From: Ovis canadensis
Lineage: Eukaryota > Chordata > Mammalia > Artiodactyla > Bovidae
Direction of reading: 5' to 3'
Length of the DNA: 64,000 nucleotides
Assembly (NCBI RefSeq): GCF_042477335.2
Contig: NC_091255.1
Coordinates: 29,862,501-29,926,500 of the forward strand
Shown: one piece after another, positions 1-10,843 of the stretch
Position numbering within the stretch: the first letter of the stretch is position 1
How the letters are laid out: every line of letters begins with the position of its first letter
Notes under the pieces: generated by a model
The model's database searches: none
What the model saw: the letters and a program-made list of their open reading frames with translations, nothing else
Told to the model about the DNA's origin: nothing
Translations under genes and position numbers: made by a program

Positions 1-110
1 AGAAGTTGATCCTGTTAATTTGACTTTTTATCTTAATTCATGGTAACAATAGAATATTAACAGTTCATTATCTTTGACTCTCTCCTAAATAATCGTATTT
101 TTTCCCCTAG

Positions 111-318
111 CCCAAGTACATCCACAACTTACTGAAAGCAGTTGAAATTAGAAAAAAGGAACAAGAAAAAAGAATGGAAAAGAAAATACAGAGAGAACGA
201 GAAATGGAAAAGGGAGAATTTGATGATAAAGAGGCATTCGTAACATCTGCTTATAAGAAAAAACTGCAAGAGAGAGCTGAAGAGGAAGAAAGGGAAAGAA
301 GAGCTGCTGCGCTCGAAG
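111..318 (+). CDS. NSRP1: NSRP1 antepenultimate coding exon
   Basis: The exon opens after a pyrimidine tract and CCCCTAG acceptor with a full CCC codon (phase 0). It encodes 69 residues plus one base of the next codon, mostly Lys/Glu/Arg in a coiled-coil pattern (KKEQEKRMEKKIQREREMEK). The donor is GAAG/gtgaaa at 318/319. The apparent reading through to a stop at 342 is intronic. Confidence 0.95.
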
Positions 319-3300
319 GTGAAATGAAAGAGGGAGAAGGGTAGAAGGAGATAGAAATAAGAGAATTCTGCCCTGTGGTAGCCATTTGTTCTGTCACTGA
401 ACTTTTTTATTATAATGTTGTCATAATTTATGTATGTGAATACAGAGTACAAGGTATATGATGTTATATAGTATTATAAAATAGAAGATTTTAGGTAAAA
501 ACACAGTTGCACTATTAGTAGCTATTATTTCTGTTCAACTTTCTAATTATATCTCATTTTGTTGCTTGAAACTGTAATCATCACAAGTCATTGCCTTAGA
601 AAATGAATTCAAATGTAAAAACATCGATTACAAGGCATAACAGCACAGCGTTTGTCAAAGGGAATATAAACTGAGATTTAATCCTAGTTATATTTTCCTG
701 GGATGAGAAAACTAACATCACGCAAAGAACATTAACGAGGCATTTACAAAAAGAATAACATTAATTCAAGAAAGAACAAAGATGTGCAGAGGCCAAAAAA
801 TATCTTAATGCTTTACTGCAGTACTTTCTACTCATGGTCGTTTCTTATGATCAAAGTAAAATGTAATTATAAACAGCTTATTTGTCAAGTGCTTACCAAT
901 TTTAAATGGACAGAAACCACATGTGTAAGACTTGGTCTCAGGATGTGCTATGTGTTCATCTAGAGCACCACTCAGGACGAGATAGTAAATAAACAGGGCT
1001 ACATTCCAGTAGAAATCTATAGATAAAAAAGGCAACAGGCCAGATTTGGCCTGCAGACTATATAGATCTAAAGACCAGTTTATACACTATGTTATATACT
1101 CTGTGCCTGTAAAACTGAACTACATTTTGCCTTGTTGAATATAAATATTCTCACTTTTGCTTTCATTCTGTTAGCACGTTTGGATGTAACCAAGCAGAGA
1201 GATCTCAGTGGATTTTATAGGCACCTATTAAATCAAGCAGTTGGTGAAGAGGAAGTACCTACATGCAGCTTTCGTGAAGCCAGGTGAGATGTGGTATATG
1301 GACTATTTAGTATTACTCAGCCATAAAAAAGAATTCATTTGACTCAGTTCTGATGAGATGGATGAAACTGGAGCCGATTATACAGAGTGAAGTAAGCCAG
1401 AAAGAAAAACACCAATACAGTATACTAACACATATATATGGAATTTAGGAAGATGGCAATGATGACCCTGTATGCAAGACAGGAAAAAAGACAGATGTGT
1501 ATAACGGACTTTTGGACTCGGAGGGAGAGGGAGAGGGTGGGATGATTTGGGAGAATGGCATTCTAACATGTATACTATCATGTAAGAATTAGATCGCCAG
1601 TCTATGTCTGATGCAGGATACAGCATGCTTGGGGCTGGTGCATGGGGATGACCCAGAGAGATGTTATGGGGAGGGAGGTGGGAGGGGGGTTCATGTTTGG
1701 GAATGCATGTAAGAATTAAAGATTTTAAAATTTTAAAAATAAAAAACTAAAAAAAAAAACAAAAACAAAAAAAGAAAAAGAAAACTAAAAAAAAAAAAAG
1801 AAGGATACTGTCCTTAAGTTCTGATATGATCCCACGATCATTTAAACTTCCTGGAAGTAGAGGACTGTAGTGTTGCATATTTTGTTGTTAGCCAAACCTG
1901 ACCTAATTGAATGAATAACTAGAGATTTACAGCTTTTTAGTTCAAGATATTTTTATTATAGTAATTCTGCATGCATGTTCAGATAGTATATAAAAAGAGA
2001 AGTGTATCTTTTCATAAATAGGACCTAGCCTCTGTAAAACATAAAGATTCACATAATCAGGGGCTTAGAAATGCATTATCCAGTATGTAGCCACTAGTTT
2101 CATGTGGCTGTTTAAATTAAATCTAAAATTTTGGTTTCATCAGTCAACATTTCAAGTACTCCATTCTCACATTTGGCTAGTGGCTACAGTATTATGGACA
2201 TTACCATTTCTGTAGACTCTTTTTTTTCTGGCTATGCTGTGCTGCTGGTGGAATCTTAATTCCCCACCAGGGTTGGAACCTGGGTCTCGGCAGTGAAAGC
2301 ACTGAGTCATAACCACTGGACTACCAGGGAATTCCTCACTTCTTTTGGCATTTCTATTAGTACTGGTCTAGAAAGTAAGAGTTGGAAGAATTTTTAATAA
2401 AATTATAAGATATTATGCATACTAAGTTGCTTCAGTCATGTCTGACTCTTTGTGACCCTTTGGACTGTAGCCCATTAGGCTCCTCTGTCCTGGGAGCCTG
2501 GCAGTGTGATTCTGTAGGCAAGAATACTGGAATGGGTTGCCATTCCCTTCTCCAGGGGATCTTCCTGACCCAGGGATTGAACCTGCATCTCTTACATCTC
2601 CTGCATTGGCAGGTGGGTTCTTTACCATTAGTGCCACCTGGGAAGCCCATAAGATACAGGAATAGTGAAATTATCATGCTATAAATATATATATACCCAC
2701 TTGGAAGGTAAAGTTTGTCCTAAATTTGTATCTAAGGAAAGCAGTTCCTTGAGAACCATAGTTGTTGCTTTGTTTGTGTGATGAATAAGTGATTACTGAG
2801 AATGAATGTGTGAGTAATGTAAATAAATTAACCATGCTGATCAGCTGGGAAAATGTAGGTGGTATAAGCAGTGTTAATGTAACTGATCATAATAGCTGGA
2901 TGGATTCACGTATTTCCATTTTGTTGTAATAGATGCTGAGGTGTATAGCAGGAGGCTGATGCCTTTTCAATCATGAGAAGGATTATTTAGTGATATTTAG
3001 AATTAGATTTTGTCACCATTTTGTGGTGAAAAAAATTTATCTTTTTGCAGGACTATTTTAAGTATTTTTTAGAAAGAAAGAAAAATAAAAATCCAACAAA
3101 AAGCCACAACTTGAACTTCTTGTTGAAAACTAGTACTTATTCCAGGATATGCCTTTTCCTAACAATTTGTTGTCTCCCGCTGCTGCTAAGTTGCTTCAGT
3201 CGTGTCCGACTCTGTGTGACCGCATAGATGGCAGCCCACCAGGCTCCTCCATCCATGGGATTTTCCAGGCGAGAGTATTGGAGTGGGTTGCCATTGCTTT

Positions 3301-4700
3301 CTCCAATTTGTTATCTATGTTTGGCAAAAAGGAAGACCTTCCACAGACCCCCATCTGAAGGTTCTAGAAAACCTTCCACAGACCCCTACCTGAAGGTTCT
3401 AGTGGTCTATACAGAAGGGCTGATTTTTACTTTTTCATTTCTACCAATATTGAAAATAATCTGAATGATTAGAATATACTAATGATAGATGTTTACCAGG
3501 TAAATAGACATCAGTACCTTTTTGAATTTGGGATAATCAGAAAGTATATACAGTTGTAAGTGTATTGACTTAAGTACTGATAAAAATTCTATGAATTTAT
3601 TTACTATAATTAATAATGTGGCATTTTGTGTTACATTATTTTTCTTAAGGTCTGGGATAAAGGAAGAGAAATCAAAAGGATATTCTGATGAAGTAAGTTC
3701 AGAGAGCAGAATACCTCATGAGAACTGCATTCGCCATACTGGTGTGAAAGTAGAGGAAAACCCGGATGCAGACAGTGACTTTGATGCTAAGAGCAGTGAG
3801 AATGATGAAACAGAGGAAAAGAAAGGGAACTGTAGAAGGGAGAAGGGCACGGAGACCCTAAAAAATGACTCCAAGCATCACAGGAATCCTACCCACTCAC
3901 CGTCATCTAGTGAGGAAAGAGAACATGGCACCCAGTGCCACACAAAAAACTCCAGGTCAGGAGGCTGTGAGAAAAGGGAAGAGCAACACCAAGAGAGACC
4001 AGCCAGGGAGCAGGACAGCTATCACACTGACCGTGATTCTCGAAAAGAAAAAAGGGATTCCCATAGGCACAGAGAGTCCAGTCACAGAGATTCACACTGG
4101 AAGAGGCATGAACAAGAAGAGAGACTGAGGGGAAGAGACGAGAGAGAGAGAAATGACAGAGAATGGAAACGGGAGAAATATCCCTCCAGAGAACAGGAAA
4201 GACACAGACAACGAAATAATTATGACCGACACAATGAGAAAGGATGCGAGAAGGAAGAGAAAAGCAAAGAAAAGGAAGAGCATCTGAAAGCAAGAAAAGA
4301 AAGATATGAAAGCAATGATAAATATAGAGATAGAGAAAAACGAGAAGTCAGTGTTGAATCTTCAGAAAGAAATCGAGACAGAAAGGAAAGCAGCCCAAAT
4401 TCTAGGGCAAAGGATAGGTTTGTTAACCAGGAAAGAGCCAGTAAAATGAGAGACATGGAAAAGGACAAAGATAGAAACCCAGAAAAACCCTCTAGTTCTG
4501 AAGCGTCATTGGGAGCAAAACACAGAATCACAGAGGAATGCCAAGAGACAGGCAAAGAACAGAAGAGGCTGCATGAGACAGTGAACAAGTTTGCAAAGCG
4601 GAGCAATGAAGAGACTGTAATGTCAGCAAGAGACAGATACTTGGCCCGGCAAATGGCAAGGATTAATGCAAAGACATATATTGAGAAAGAAGATGAGTAA
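111..4700 (+). CDS. NSRP1: NSRP1, last three coding exons (partial gene)
   Basis: Nuclear speckle splicing regulatory protein 1 (NSrp70/CCDC55), a nuclear protein that acts with SR proteins in alternative splice-site choice. Three exons join in frame: 111-318, 1175-1283 and 3650-4700, giving 455 residues plus stop. The human protein is 558 residues, so roughly the first 103 residues lie upstream of the window. The visible part starts at PKYIHNLLKAVEIRKKEQEK, a charged coiled-coil stretch, runs through FYRHLLNQAVGEEEVP, and ends in a long RE/RD/KE-rich tail closing with ARDRYLARQMARINAKTYIE. All splice junctions are AG/GT. The gene is convergent with SLC6A4. Confident assignment by family sequence recognition. 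Confidence 0.97.
319..1174 (+). other. NSRP1: NSRP1 intron
   Basis: AT-rich intron between two coding exons. I see no recognisable gene or clear repeat in it. The acceptor is preceded by a short pyrimidine stretch ending ttctgttag. Confidence 0.85.
1175..1283 (+). CDS. NSRP1: NSRP1 penultimate coding exon
   Basis: This 109-nt exon completes a split codon (G/CA = Ala) and encodes RLDVTKQRDLSGFYRHLLNQ and VGEEEVPTCSFREA before a split AG/G arginine. The donor is CCAG/gtgag. An L1 3' end starts within about the first ten intron bases. Confidence 0.95.
1287..1800 (+). mobile_element. L1 3' end with poly(A) tail
   Basis: 5'-truncated L1. Typical 3' ORF2/UTR text is visible: attactcagccataaaaaag at 1312, then gatgagatggatgaaactgg and a G-rich 3' UTR at 1515-1690. 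It ends in a long impure poly(A) from about 1740 to 1800. It lies in sense orientation in the NSRP1 intron and its left edge abuts the 5' splice site. Confidence 0.85.
2222..2336 (-). mobile_element. CHR-type tRNA-Glu SINE
   Basis: Reverse orientation tRNA-Glu-derived SINE. In plus orientation it reads ggctatgctgtgctg to ctaccagggaattcc, the reverse complement of the usual ggacttccctggtggtccag head. It is diverged. Confidence 0.7.
2416..2650 (-). mobile_element. Bov-tA SINE
   Basis: Composite tRNA-Glu/BovA SINE in reverse orientation. Diagnostic blocks are cttcagtcatgtctgactc at the left and gccacctgggaagccc at the right, with aatactggaatgggttgcc between. It lies in the last NSRP1 intron. 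Both strands show chance ORFs that are typical of this SINE and not genes. Confidence 0.93.
3176..3310 (-). mobile_element. Bov-A SINE fragment
   Basis: BovA-unit sequence in reverse orientation (ttgcttcagtcgtgtccgac through gagtgggttgccattgcttt) without the tRNA head. It lies about 340 bp upstream of the last NSRP1 exon. Confidence 0.88.
3336..3402. repeat. 35-bp tandem duplication
   Basis: Two copies of a unit beginning accttccacagaccc and ending aggttctag, starting at 3336 and 3371, with few mismatches. They are directly next to the Bov-A fragment in the last NSRP1 intron. Confidence 0.9.
3650..4700 (+). CDS. NSRP1: NSRP1 terminal coding exon
   Basis: The exon starts at the G after ttttcttaag and completes the split arginine, then SGIKEEKSKGYSDEVSSESR and so on to the TAA at 4698-4700. 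It encodes 349 residues dominated by Arg, Glu, Lys, Asp, Ser and His. It contains the KVEENPDADSDFDAKSSEND acidic block, repeated HRHRESSHRDSHWKRHEQEE-like charged runs and the conserved C-terminal ARDRYLARQMARINAKTYIE. In-frame codons upstream of 3650 (3591-3649) are intronic. Confidence 0.96.
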
Positions 4701-5140
4701 TGACTGCCCCAGTAGAAAGACGTATGGAAGCACAGAAAATTACAACTCCTGAAACATGCTATATAAAGGAGTGTGTTAAGAGTGGTTGGGAGGGTGTTTT
4801 AAAATATATTTTCAAAATTCATTTTGGGTTTTGGTTAAGTCAGAAGTCAGTCTTTTTATCTTGAATGTTTAAGTTAATATGTAATATTTACTTATCAGTA
4901 CGACATTCTTGGTTATATTCAAGTAACCTAAAGAGACTGCTAAATCCTCATAGGTAATATGAGGAAAATTCGCTCTACTATGACCATTAAAAAATAATTT
5001 ACTCTTCTATTGTTGATTTTGTTGCAGGAGCTGTTTATTTTATAAATACTGTGTTTCAGATAAAAATAATATGGATTTGAATGGAGAATATCGTTTTATG
5101 TCCTAAAGTTTGTATTAAAGTATGAAATATAGATCACAGA
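4701..5140 (+). other. NSRP1: NSRP1 3' UTR with candidate poly(A) signal
   Basis: AT-rich sequence after the NSRP1 stop. An ATTAAA hexamer lies at 5114-5119 and an AATAAA at 5352-5357. Which one is used cannot be decided from sequence, so the end given is the nearer option. Confidence 0.6.
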
Positions 5141-5871
5141 TCTTGTCTAAGCTTTTTAGTTCACAACATACCTCTCTTTTATAAAAATTATGATACATTT
5201 GTACCATTTAATTGCTTATTTAAAAGTGTCACATTTAAAATGTCATTCGTGTCATGCCATCATTCCTCTTTTATGAAACCTTAGCAAGATATTAAATTGG
5301 TTATGTGTATAAATGAGTTTTAGCTAAGGGTGAAAAGATGGAGATACCCTAAATAAAAAAAAATTAGCTAAAGAACTGGGTAGCCTATTTATAAACATGT
5401 CTTGTTTAATATATTCTTAAAAATACAGTACCATTTATTACAGTTCCATGTATAGAGGTTCTATACTAAGTCTTATCAGTGACAGTGACAAATACTGCAG
5501 AAGCATAGACTGAGTGTACACAGAGGGGTATAGTACAGTGTAAATGGAAAATTTCAGGTAAGATCATGGAAGACTGAATGACAGGCTAAAAGTCTTCAGC
5601 TTTGGTGAAGAATTGAATTCCTTTGTTAGAGTTGTCATACTAGAGCACAGGGTAGCAGTTCTTGGTTAAATAATGAATTATTTGGATCAATATAAATAAG
5701 GGATTCATTATATGTGTGGCTAGATACGTGTTCTTTTAAATAGTTGAGGTCTAAAATAATGGACTTAAATTGTATAAGTAGGTAAACAACTGTTCTGTGA
5801 TTCACTATCTTAATTTTCCTCCTCCCTCCACTTGTTTACTCTTGTTCTAGTACTGTTTATTTTGGCTTCTG

Positions 5872-7015
5872 TGGATGATGACTTTTTTTTAATATTTCTT
5901 TCATTGATTTTTAAGGTGTTAATTTTTGCTATACAGCAAAGTGACTCAGTTGTATATACATTCTTTTTTGTATTCTTTTCCATTATGATTTATCCCAGAA
6001 GATTGGTTGTAGTTCCCTGTGCTGTACAATAGGACCTTGCTGTTTATCCATTCTAAACATAAAAATTTGCATCTACTAACCCAAACTCTCAGTCTATTCC
6101 TTTCCCTTCCCCCTACCCCTTGGAAACCAGAATCTGTTCTCTATGTCTGTGAACCTGTTTCTGTTCTGTAGATAGGTTCATTTGTGCTGTATTTTAGATT
6201 CCACATGTAGGCGTATCATATGGTATTTGTCTTTCCCATGTTGTCTCAAATGCCATTGTTCTTTTTCATGGCTGAGTAGTATTCCATTGTGTAAACATAC
6301 CACATCTTTATCCATTCATCTATCAATGGACATTTAGGTTGTATCCATGTCTTGGATATTGTCTGGCTATTGTGAATAGTGTTGCTATGAACATAGGAGT
6401 GCATTTATCTTTTGGGGTTGTAGTTTTGTCCAGATACATGCTCAGGAGTGAGATTGCTGGATCATATGGTAATTCTATTTTTAGTTTTCTGAGGAACCTC
6501 TGTGCTGTTTTTCATAGTGGCTGTAGCTATTTACATTCCCACCAGCACTGTAGGAGGATTCCGTTTTTTCCACACACTCTCCAGCATTTGTTATTTGTAG
6601 ACTTTTTAATGGTCACCATTCTGATTGGTATGAAATGATACCTCATTGTAACTTTGATTTGCATTTCTCTCATAATTAGTGATGTTGAGAACCTTTTCAT
6701 GTGCCTGTGACCATCTGTATGTCTTGTTTGGAAAACTGTCTAGGTTTTCTGCCGATTTTTTGATTGGGTTGTATGAGCTATTTATGTATTTGGACATTAA
6801 GCCCTTGTCATTTGCATTGTTTTCAAATATTTTCTCCCATTCCATAGGTTGTCTTTTCACTTTATGGTTTTCTTTGCTATGCAAAAGTTTCTAAGTCTGA
6901 TTAATTCCTATTTGTTTTTCTTTCTATTGCCTTGGGAGACGGACCTAAGAAAACATTGGTATGATTTATGTCAGAGAATGTTTAGCCTATGCTCTCTTCT
7001 AGGAGTTTTATATGG
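5872..7015 (-). mobile_element. L1 fragment (3' half of ORF2 and UTR), antisense
   Basis: L1 in minus orientation, 3' end at the left. The minus strand of 6606-6884 encodes a decayed ORF2 C-terminal region (RQPMEWEKIFENNANDKGLM). The plus text ggctgagtagtattccattg at 6270 and cattcccaccagcactgta at 6535 are standard antisense L1 signatures. It is truncated at the 5' end near 7015. Confidence 0.88.
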
Positions 7016-7047
7016 ATGATGTTTTTAAAGATAGACATGCAAATAAT

Positions 7048-7240
7048 GGGCTTCCCTGTGGTTCAGCTGGTAAAGAATCCATCTGCAATGTGGGAGACCT
7101 GGATTCGATCCCTGGGTTAGGGAGATTCCCTAGAGAACGGAATGGCTACCCACTCCAGTATTCTGGCCTGGAGAATTCCATGGACTGTATAGTCCACGGG
7201 GTCTCAGAGTCAGATACCACTGAGCAACTTTGACTTTCAT
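7048..7240 (+). mobile_element. Bov-tA SINE
   Basis: Forward tRNA-Glu head (gggcttccctgtggttcagc, ggattcgatccctggg) followed by the BovA body ending in gagcaactttgactttcatg. Confidence 0.93.
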
Positions 7241-7252
7241 GCAAATAATCTT

Positions 7253-7700
7253 TGGCCTGCAATCAGAAAACCTAGGTATAAGGCCTGTTCTGGAACTTTC
7301 CAGCTGTGTGAACCTGGGCAAATCAGTTAATCACTCTGTGCTTCATGCTCCTTATCTACAAAACTGGGGAAATGACATCTATCACATAGATCTGATGATC
7401 AAGTGACATGATATTTGTGAAAATACTAGTTGCCTCAGTCGTGTCCGATTCTTTGCGAATCCATGACTTTAGCACACCAGATTCCTCTGTCCACAGAATT
7501 CTCCAGGCAAAAATACTGTAATGGGTTGCCATTTCCTTTTCCAGGGAATCTTACCAACCCAGGGATTGAACCCAGGTCTCCTGCATTGTGGGTAGATTCT
7601 TTACGATCTGAGCCACCAGGGAAACCTGGTATCTGTGAAAGTACATTATAAACTGAAGCTCTACACAGATTATAATACATTTTGCTTTACTGAAATTTAA
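7253..7700 (+). mobile_element. MIR, interrupted by a SINE
   Basis: MIR core features: aactttccagctgtgtgaac, gggcaaatcagttaatcact and tacaaaactggggaaatg between 7297 and 7375. The element is broken by the Bov-tA at 7427-7628; sequence after 7645 may be its 3' remainder. Confidence 0.8.
7427..7628 (-). mobile_element. Bov-tA SINE with target-site duplication
   Basis: Reverse Bov-tA (tgcctcagtcgtgtccgatt to gagccaccagggaaacc). It is flanked by a diverged 16-bp duplication: atatttgtgaaaatac at 7411-7426 and gtatctgtgaaagtac at 7629-7644. Confidence 0.92.
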
Positions 7701-8252
7701 TATTTCTAGTTCTAGGTACTTTTGATGCTAAGTATTTGCAGATCACATGCAGTGATATTTTGGGGGATGTTTTTTACAATACACAGTTAAGATTTTTCTT
7801 TTAACCTTAAGAGTTTTTTTAAGGGATTTTTGTTTCATTCTGTTTTTTCTTTTTAATGAGACAGTCTATTCATCATGATGTTAAGAGTTACTACAGTAGT
7901 AGTTAACAACAAAAGGCATTTACTGATGTCTTAAAATATAATTTGAAATATCTATGACTAAATTGCATAAATGAGTACATGGGCATTTTATGCATCTTGA
8001 AGAGGGGACTATTTATTTTGTATAAATAAAACAGGCTTAATTCTGTCACTGAAGTTTAAATGTTTCATAAAAAGATAACATTGGACAATTTCATATAACC
8101 ACAGTTGACAGAGGTGAATAGTAGAAAATATTTATTCTTAGCTATAAATAATGTGGAAGAAGAAACTAAAGATGAGGAAAATGAAGTACCATTTCTATAA
8201 TTCAGTTAACTGTATATAGTCCAGAATTTGAAGCACCCCATTGATACTTTTG

Positions 8253-8460
8253 GGGCTTCCCTCATAGCTCAGTTGGTAAAGAATCTACCTGCAATGTAGG
8301 AGACCGGGGTTTGATCCCTGGGTTGGGAAGATCCACTGGAGGAAGACATGGCAACCTACTCCAGTATTCTTTCCAGGAGAATTCCCAAGGACAGAGGAGC
8401 CTGGCAGGCTACAGTCCCTGGCGTTGCAAGAGTCGGACACAACTTAGCGACTAAATCACT
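8253..8460 (+). mobile_element. Bov-tA SINE
   Basis: Forward Bov-tA from ggggcttccctcatagctca to acacaacttagcgactaaa. The flanks share ccattgata (8238-8246 and 8462-8470), a probable target-site duplication. Confidence 0.93.
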
Positions 8461-8712
8461 ACCATTGATAACGTTCAACACAAAGTATCCTGAAATTTTT
8501 TTTTTTTTTTTGTAAATCAGATCATATTTAAATGCTACTGGAGAAATAACTGCAAATTCTTATTTTACATAAGTCCCTAATTTTATCCTTTAAACTTTGC
8601 ATTTTTCATGTATCAAGTTTTAAGGTATACTTCTAATATTAGAGTCAAGTAAGAATCAAGTAGCTTTTTTAAAAAATTAGCAAATATTCTTGTTTATGGA
8701 AATGTAGGTATT

Positions 8713-8932
8713 TGGGGCTTCCCTGGTGGCTCAGATGGTAAAGAATCCACCTGCATTGCAGGAAACCTGGGTTCAATCCTTGGGTTGGGAAGATCCCCTG
8801 GAGAGGGGAACAACTACCCACTCCAGTATTCTGGCCTGGAGAATCTCATGGGCAGAGGAGCCTGGCAGGCTTCAGTCCATGGGAATGCAAAAAGTTGGAC
8901 ACAACTGACGTACTGACACTTTCATTCATTCC
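8713..8932 (+). mobile_element. Bov-tA SINE
   Basis: Forward Bov-tA from ggggcttccctggtggctca to tgacactttcattcattcc, full tRNA-Glu head plus BovA body. Confidence 0.93.
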
Positions 8933-10843
8933 TTCATTTTCAACATTTCTCTTGAGATTTTTTTTTTGATGTATGTCGCTTTCACTTCAGGCATTTTAAG
9001 CCTAAAGATGGGCTAGCTCCTCTTTCCTAAATATTTGTTGTTTGAACTGTCAGTGTTTACAATTTGTTAGATTATTTACTACAATTGTAGTCTTCAGTTG
9101 TAGAACTGAAGGACTGAAATCACCTATTCTCTCTCCTAAATGTTAAGGTTCTTAGTTTAGCAGACAAAACTTTTTTCTGATGACGTGCTCCACCAGTGCA
9201 CACTGGTTCCAAAGTAGATTTGGCCAGGGAAGATAGTCTCTTTTTGATAAGGAAATAAAAACTTGATTGGTGGTAGAGCAGTTTGGTATGGATATTATGA
9301 GGTGTTGTTAAGAGAAATGCAAGCTTAAATTTCAATTGAAATATATTGTGAATCTTTACAAAATTTGTTTTGATACACCTAATGTAGAAACAGTACTGAA
9401 TGGATTCCAACTATATGTTACACAAGCAAAGGCATACTTAAGAGTCCATCTTTTCCACTGTAGTAAATGCCTATTAAAAAATTGAGAGGAGTATTATGTC
9501 ATTCTAGGAGAGGAAATATTTATTTAGAAATTTCTAGATGCCAGGAAGAGTAGAGAAATTAAGTAGGTTTGTTTCTGCCCTCTAATGTAGTTATTTAAAA
9601 CTTTGTTCCATCATTGACATTTAGAGACAGTTAACCAATGAGGGGGAAAGGTGATACTATAAAAATAACAAAAGATCTAGAGCTTTTGAAATAGCCCTTC
9701 CATGGAACTAAACAAGACACATTTTAATATATATCATTGACTTATCTGTGATATTGAAGAAAAAAATTCAGAATGTTTCACCAGGAAAGCTTTCTACAGT
9801 ATAGGGATATTCCTTAATTTTTTTTTTCAATATTTGGATTTATAAATTTCAGTCTCCAGCATACTTTGCAAGCACTTTCTAAATTTACCTTCCTAATTTA
9901 GAGCCTTTTGTGTAACTCTGCTTGTGTTTTCAAGTAACAGGTGAGCTCCATGATGACTTAAGTATACAACTTCCTATTTTGCATAGAACTGTTTTGTTTT
10001 CATTGCTTTATGGTGATGACAGGTTGTAATAGTCTCTTTGAGGGATCTACTGCTCTTCCCAACTGTCTCTGACCAAAAAAATGGAGAAAATGCCTTCTGA
10101 ATACTGCCTTGTTTTAATGACATCTTAAGCACCAGGTGTTGATTTATGAGCCAAAAGACATGCTACAAAAGCAACCAGGCATGGATTGTACCATTGGATA
10201 GCTAATGATTGTCTTAAGATGCATAAGAACACCACAGTTAAGCCACTGCATTCTGTGGTTTTAAGCTTTGCTTTGATGGTGACCTCCAAATCAACTGTAC
10301 AACAGATAGAACATACCAGGTCAGTCTTTGCTACTTTTCAGAGAGAACATAGTTCTAATTCTGGGAGAATAATCTCCCTTTTTAAGGAGATTTGGGGTGG
10401 ATAAGTTAAATGGAACTTCGTACTTAAAAGTTTGGTATTGGTGGCACCAAATTAACAAGCTGCATAAAAAGGATGGTGAGAGAGTGACTGACCTCACTTT
10501 GAGATTCATTATTTGATTTGTCATTATATGATTTTGGAGCTAATACATTGACTGGGTGGGTTTGTAGGGGTCTTTGCTTCCATCTCCAGATGGGGCAGCC
10601 AGGGCAGTAAATTTAGGTTACAAGTCATGCATTCCATACAAAAATGGAGTAAGTTTTAAATGGGTTTCAAGTTTTTTGGAATGGAGATAAATTGTTTGGA
10701 CTCCATTACATATCAACATATAGGAACAATCTCAGTCAACTGAATTGGCCTCCCTTCTTTTGTTGTGCCTTGTCTGTTCCTTATTTCTGACTAGTAAATC
10801 ACAGAAAAGAAATTAACTTCAGCACTTTACAATTCATTCCATT

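Noticed and set aside
3907-4606. Minus-strand ORFs opposite the NSRP1 last exon
   Set aside because: Shadows of a purine-rich coding exon; Ser/Phe/Leu-rich translations without family pattern.
7048-7240. tRNA-Glu-like heads of the Bov-tA and CHR SINEs as tRNA genes
   Set aside because: They are SINE heads with degenerate A and B boxes and BovA bodies; none folds as a clean tRNA by inspection.
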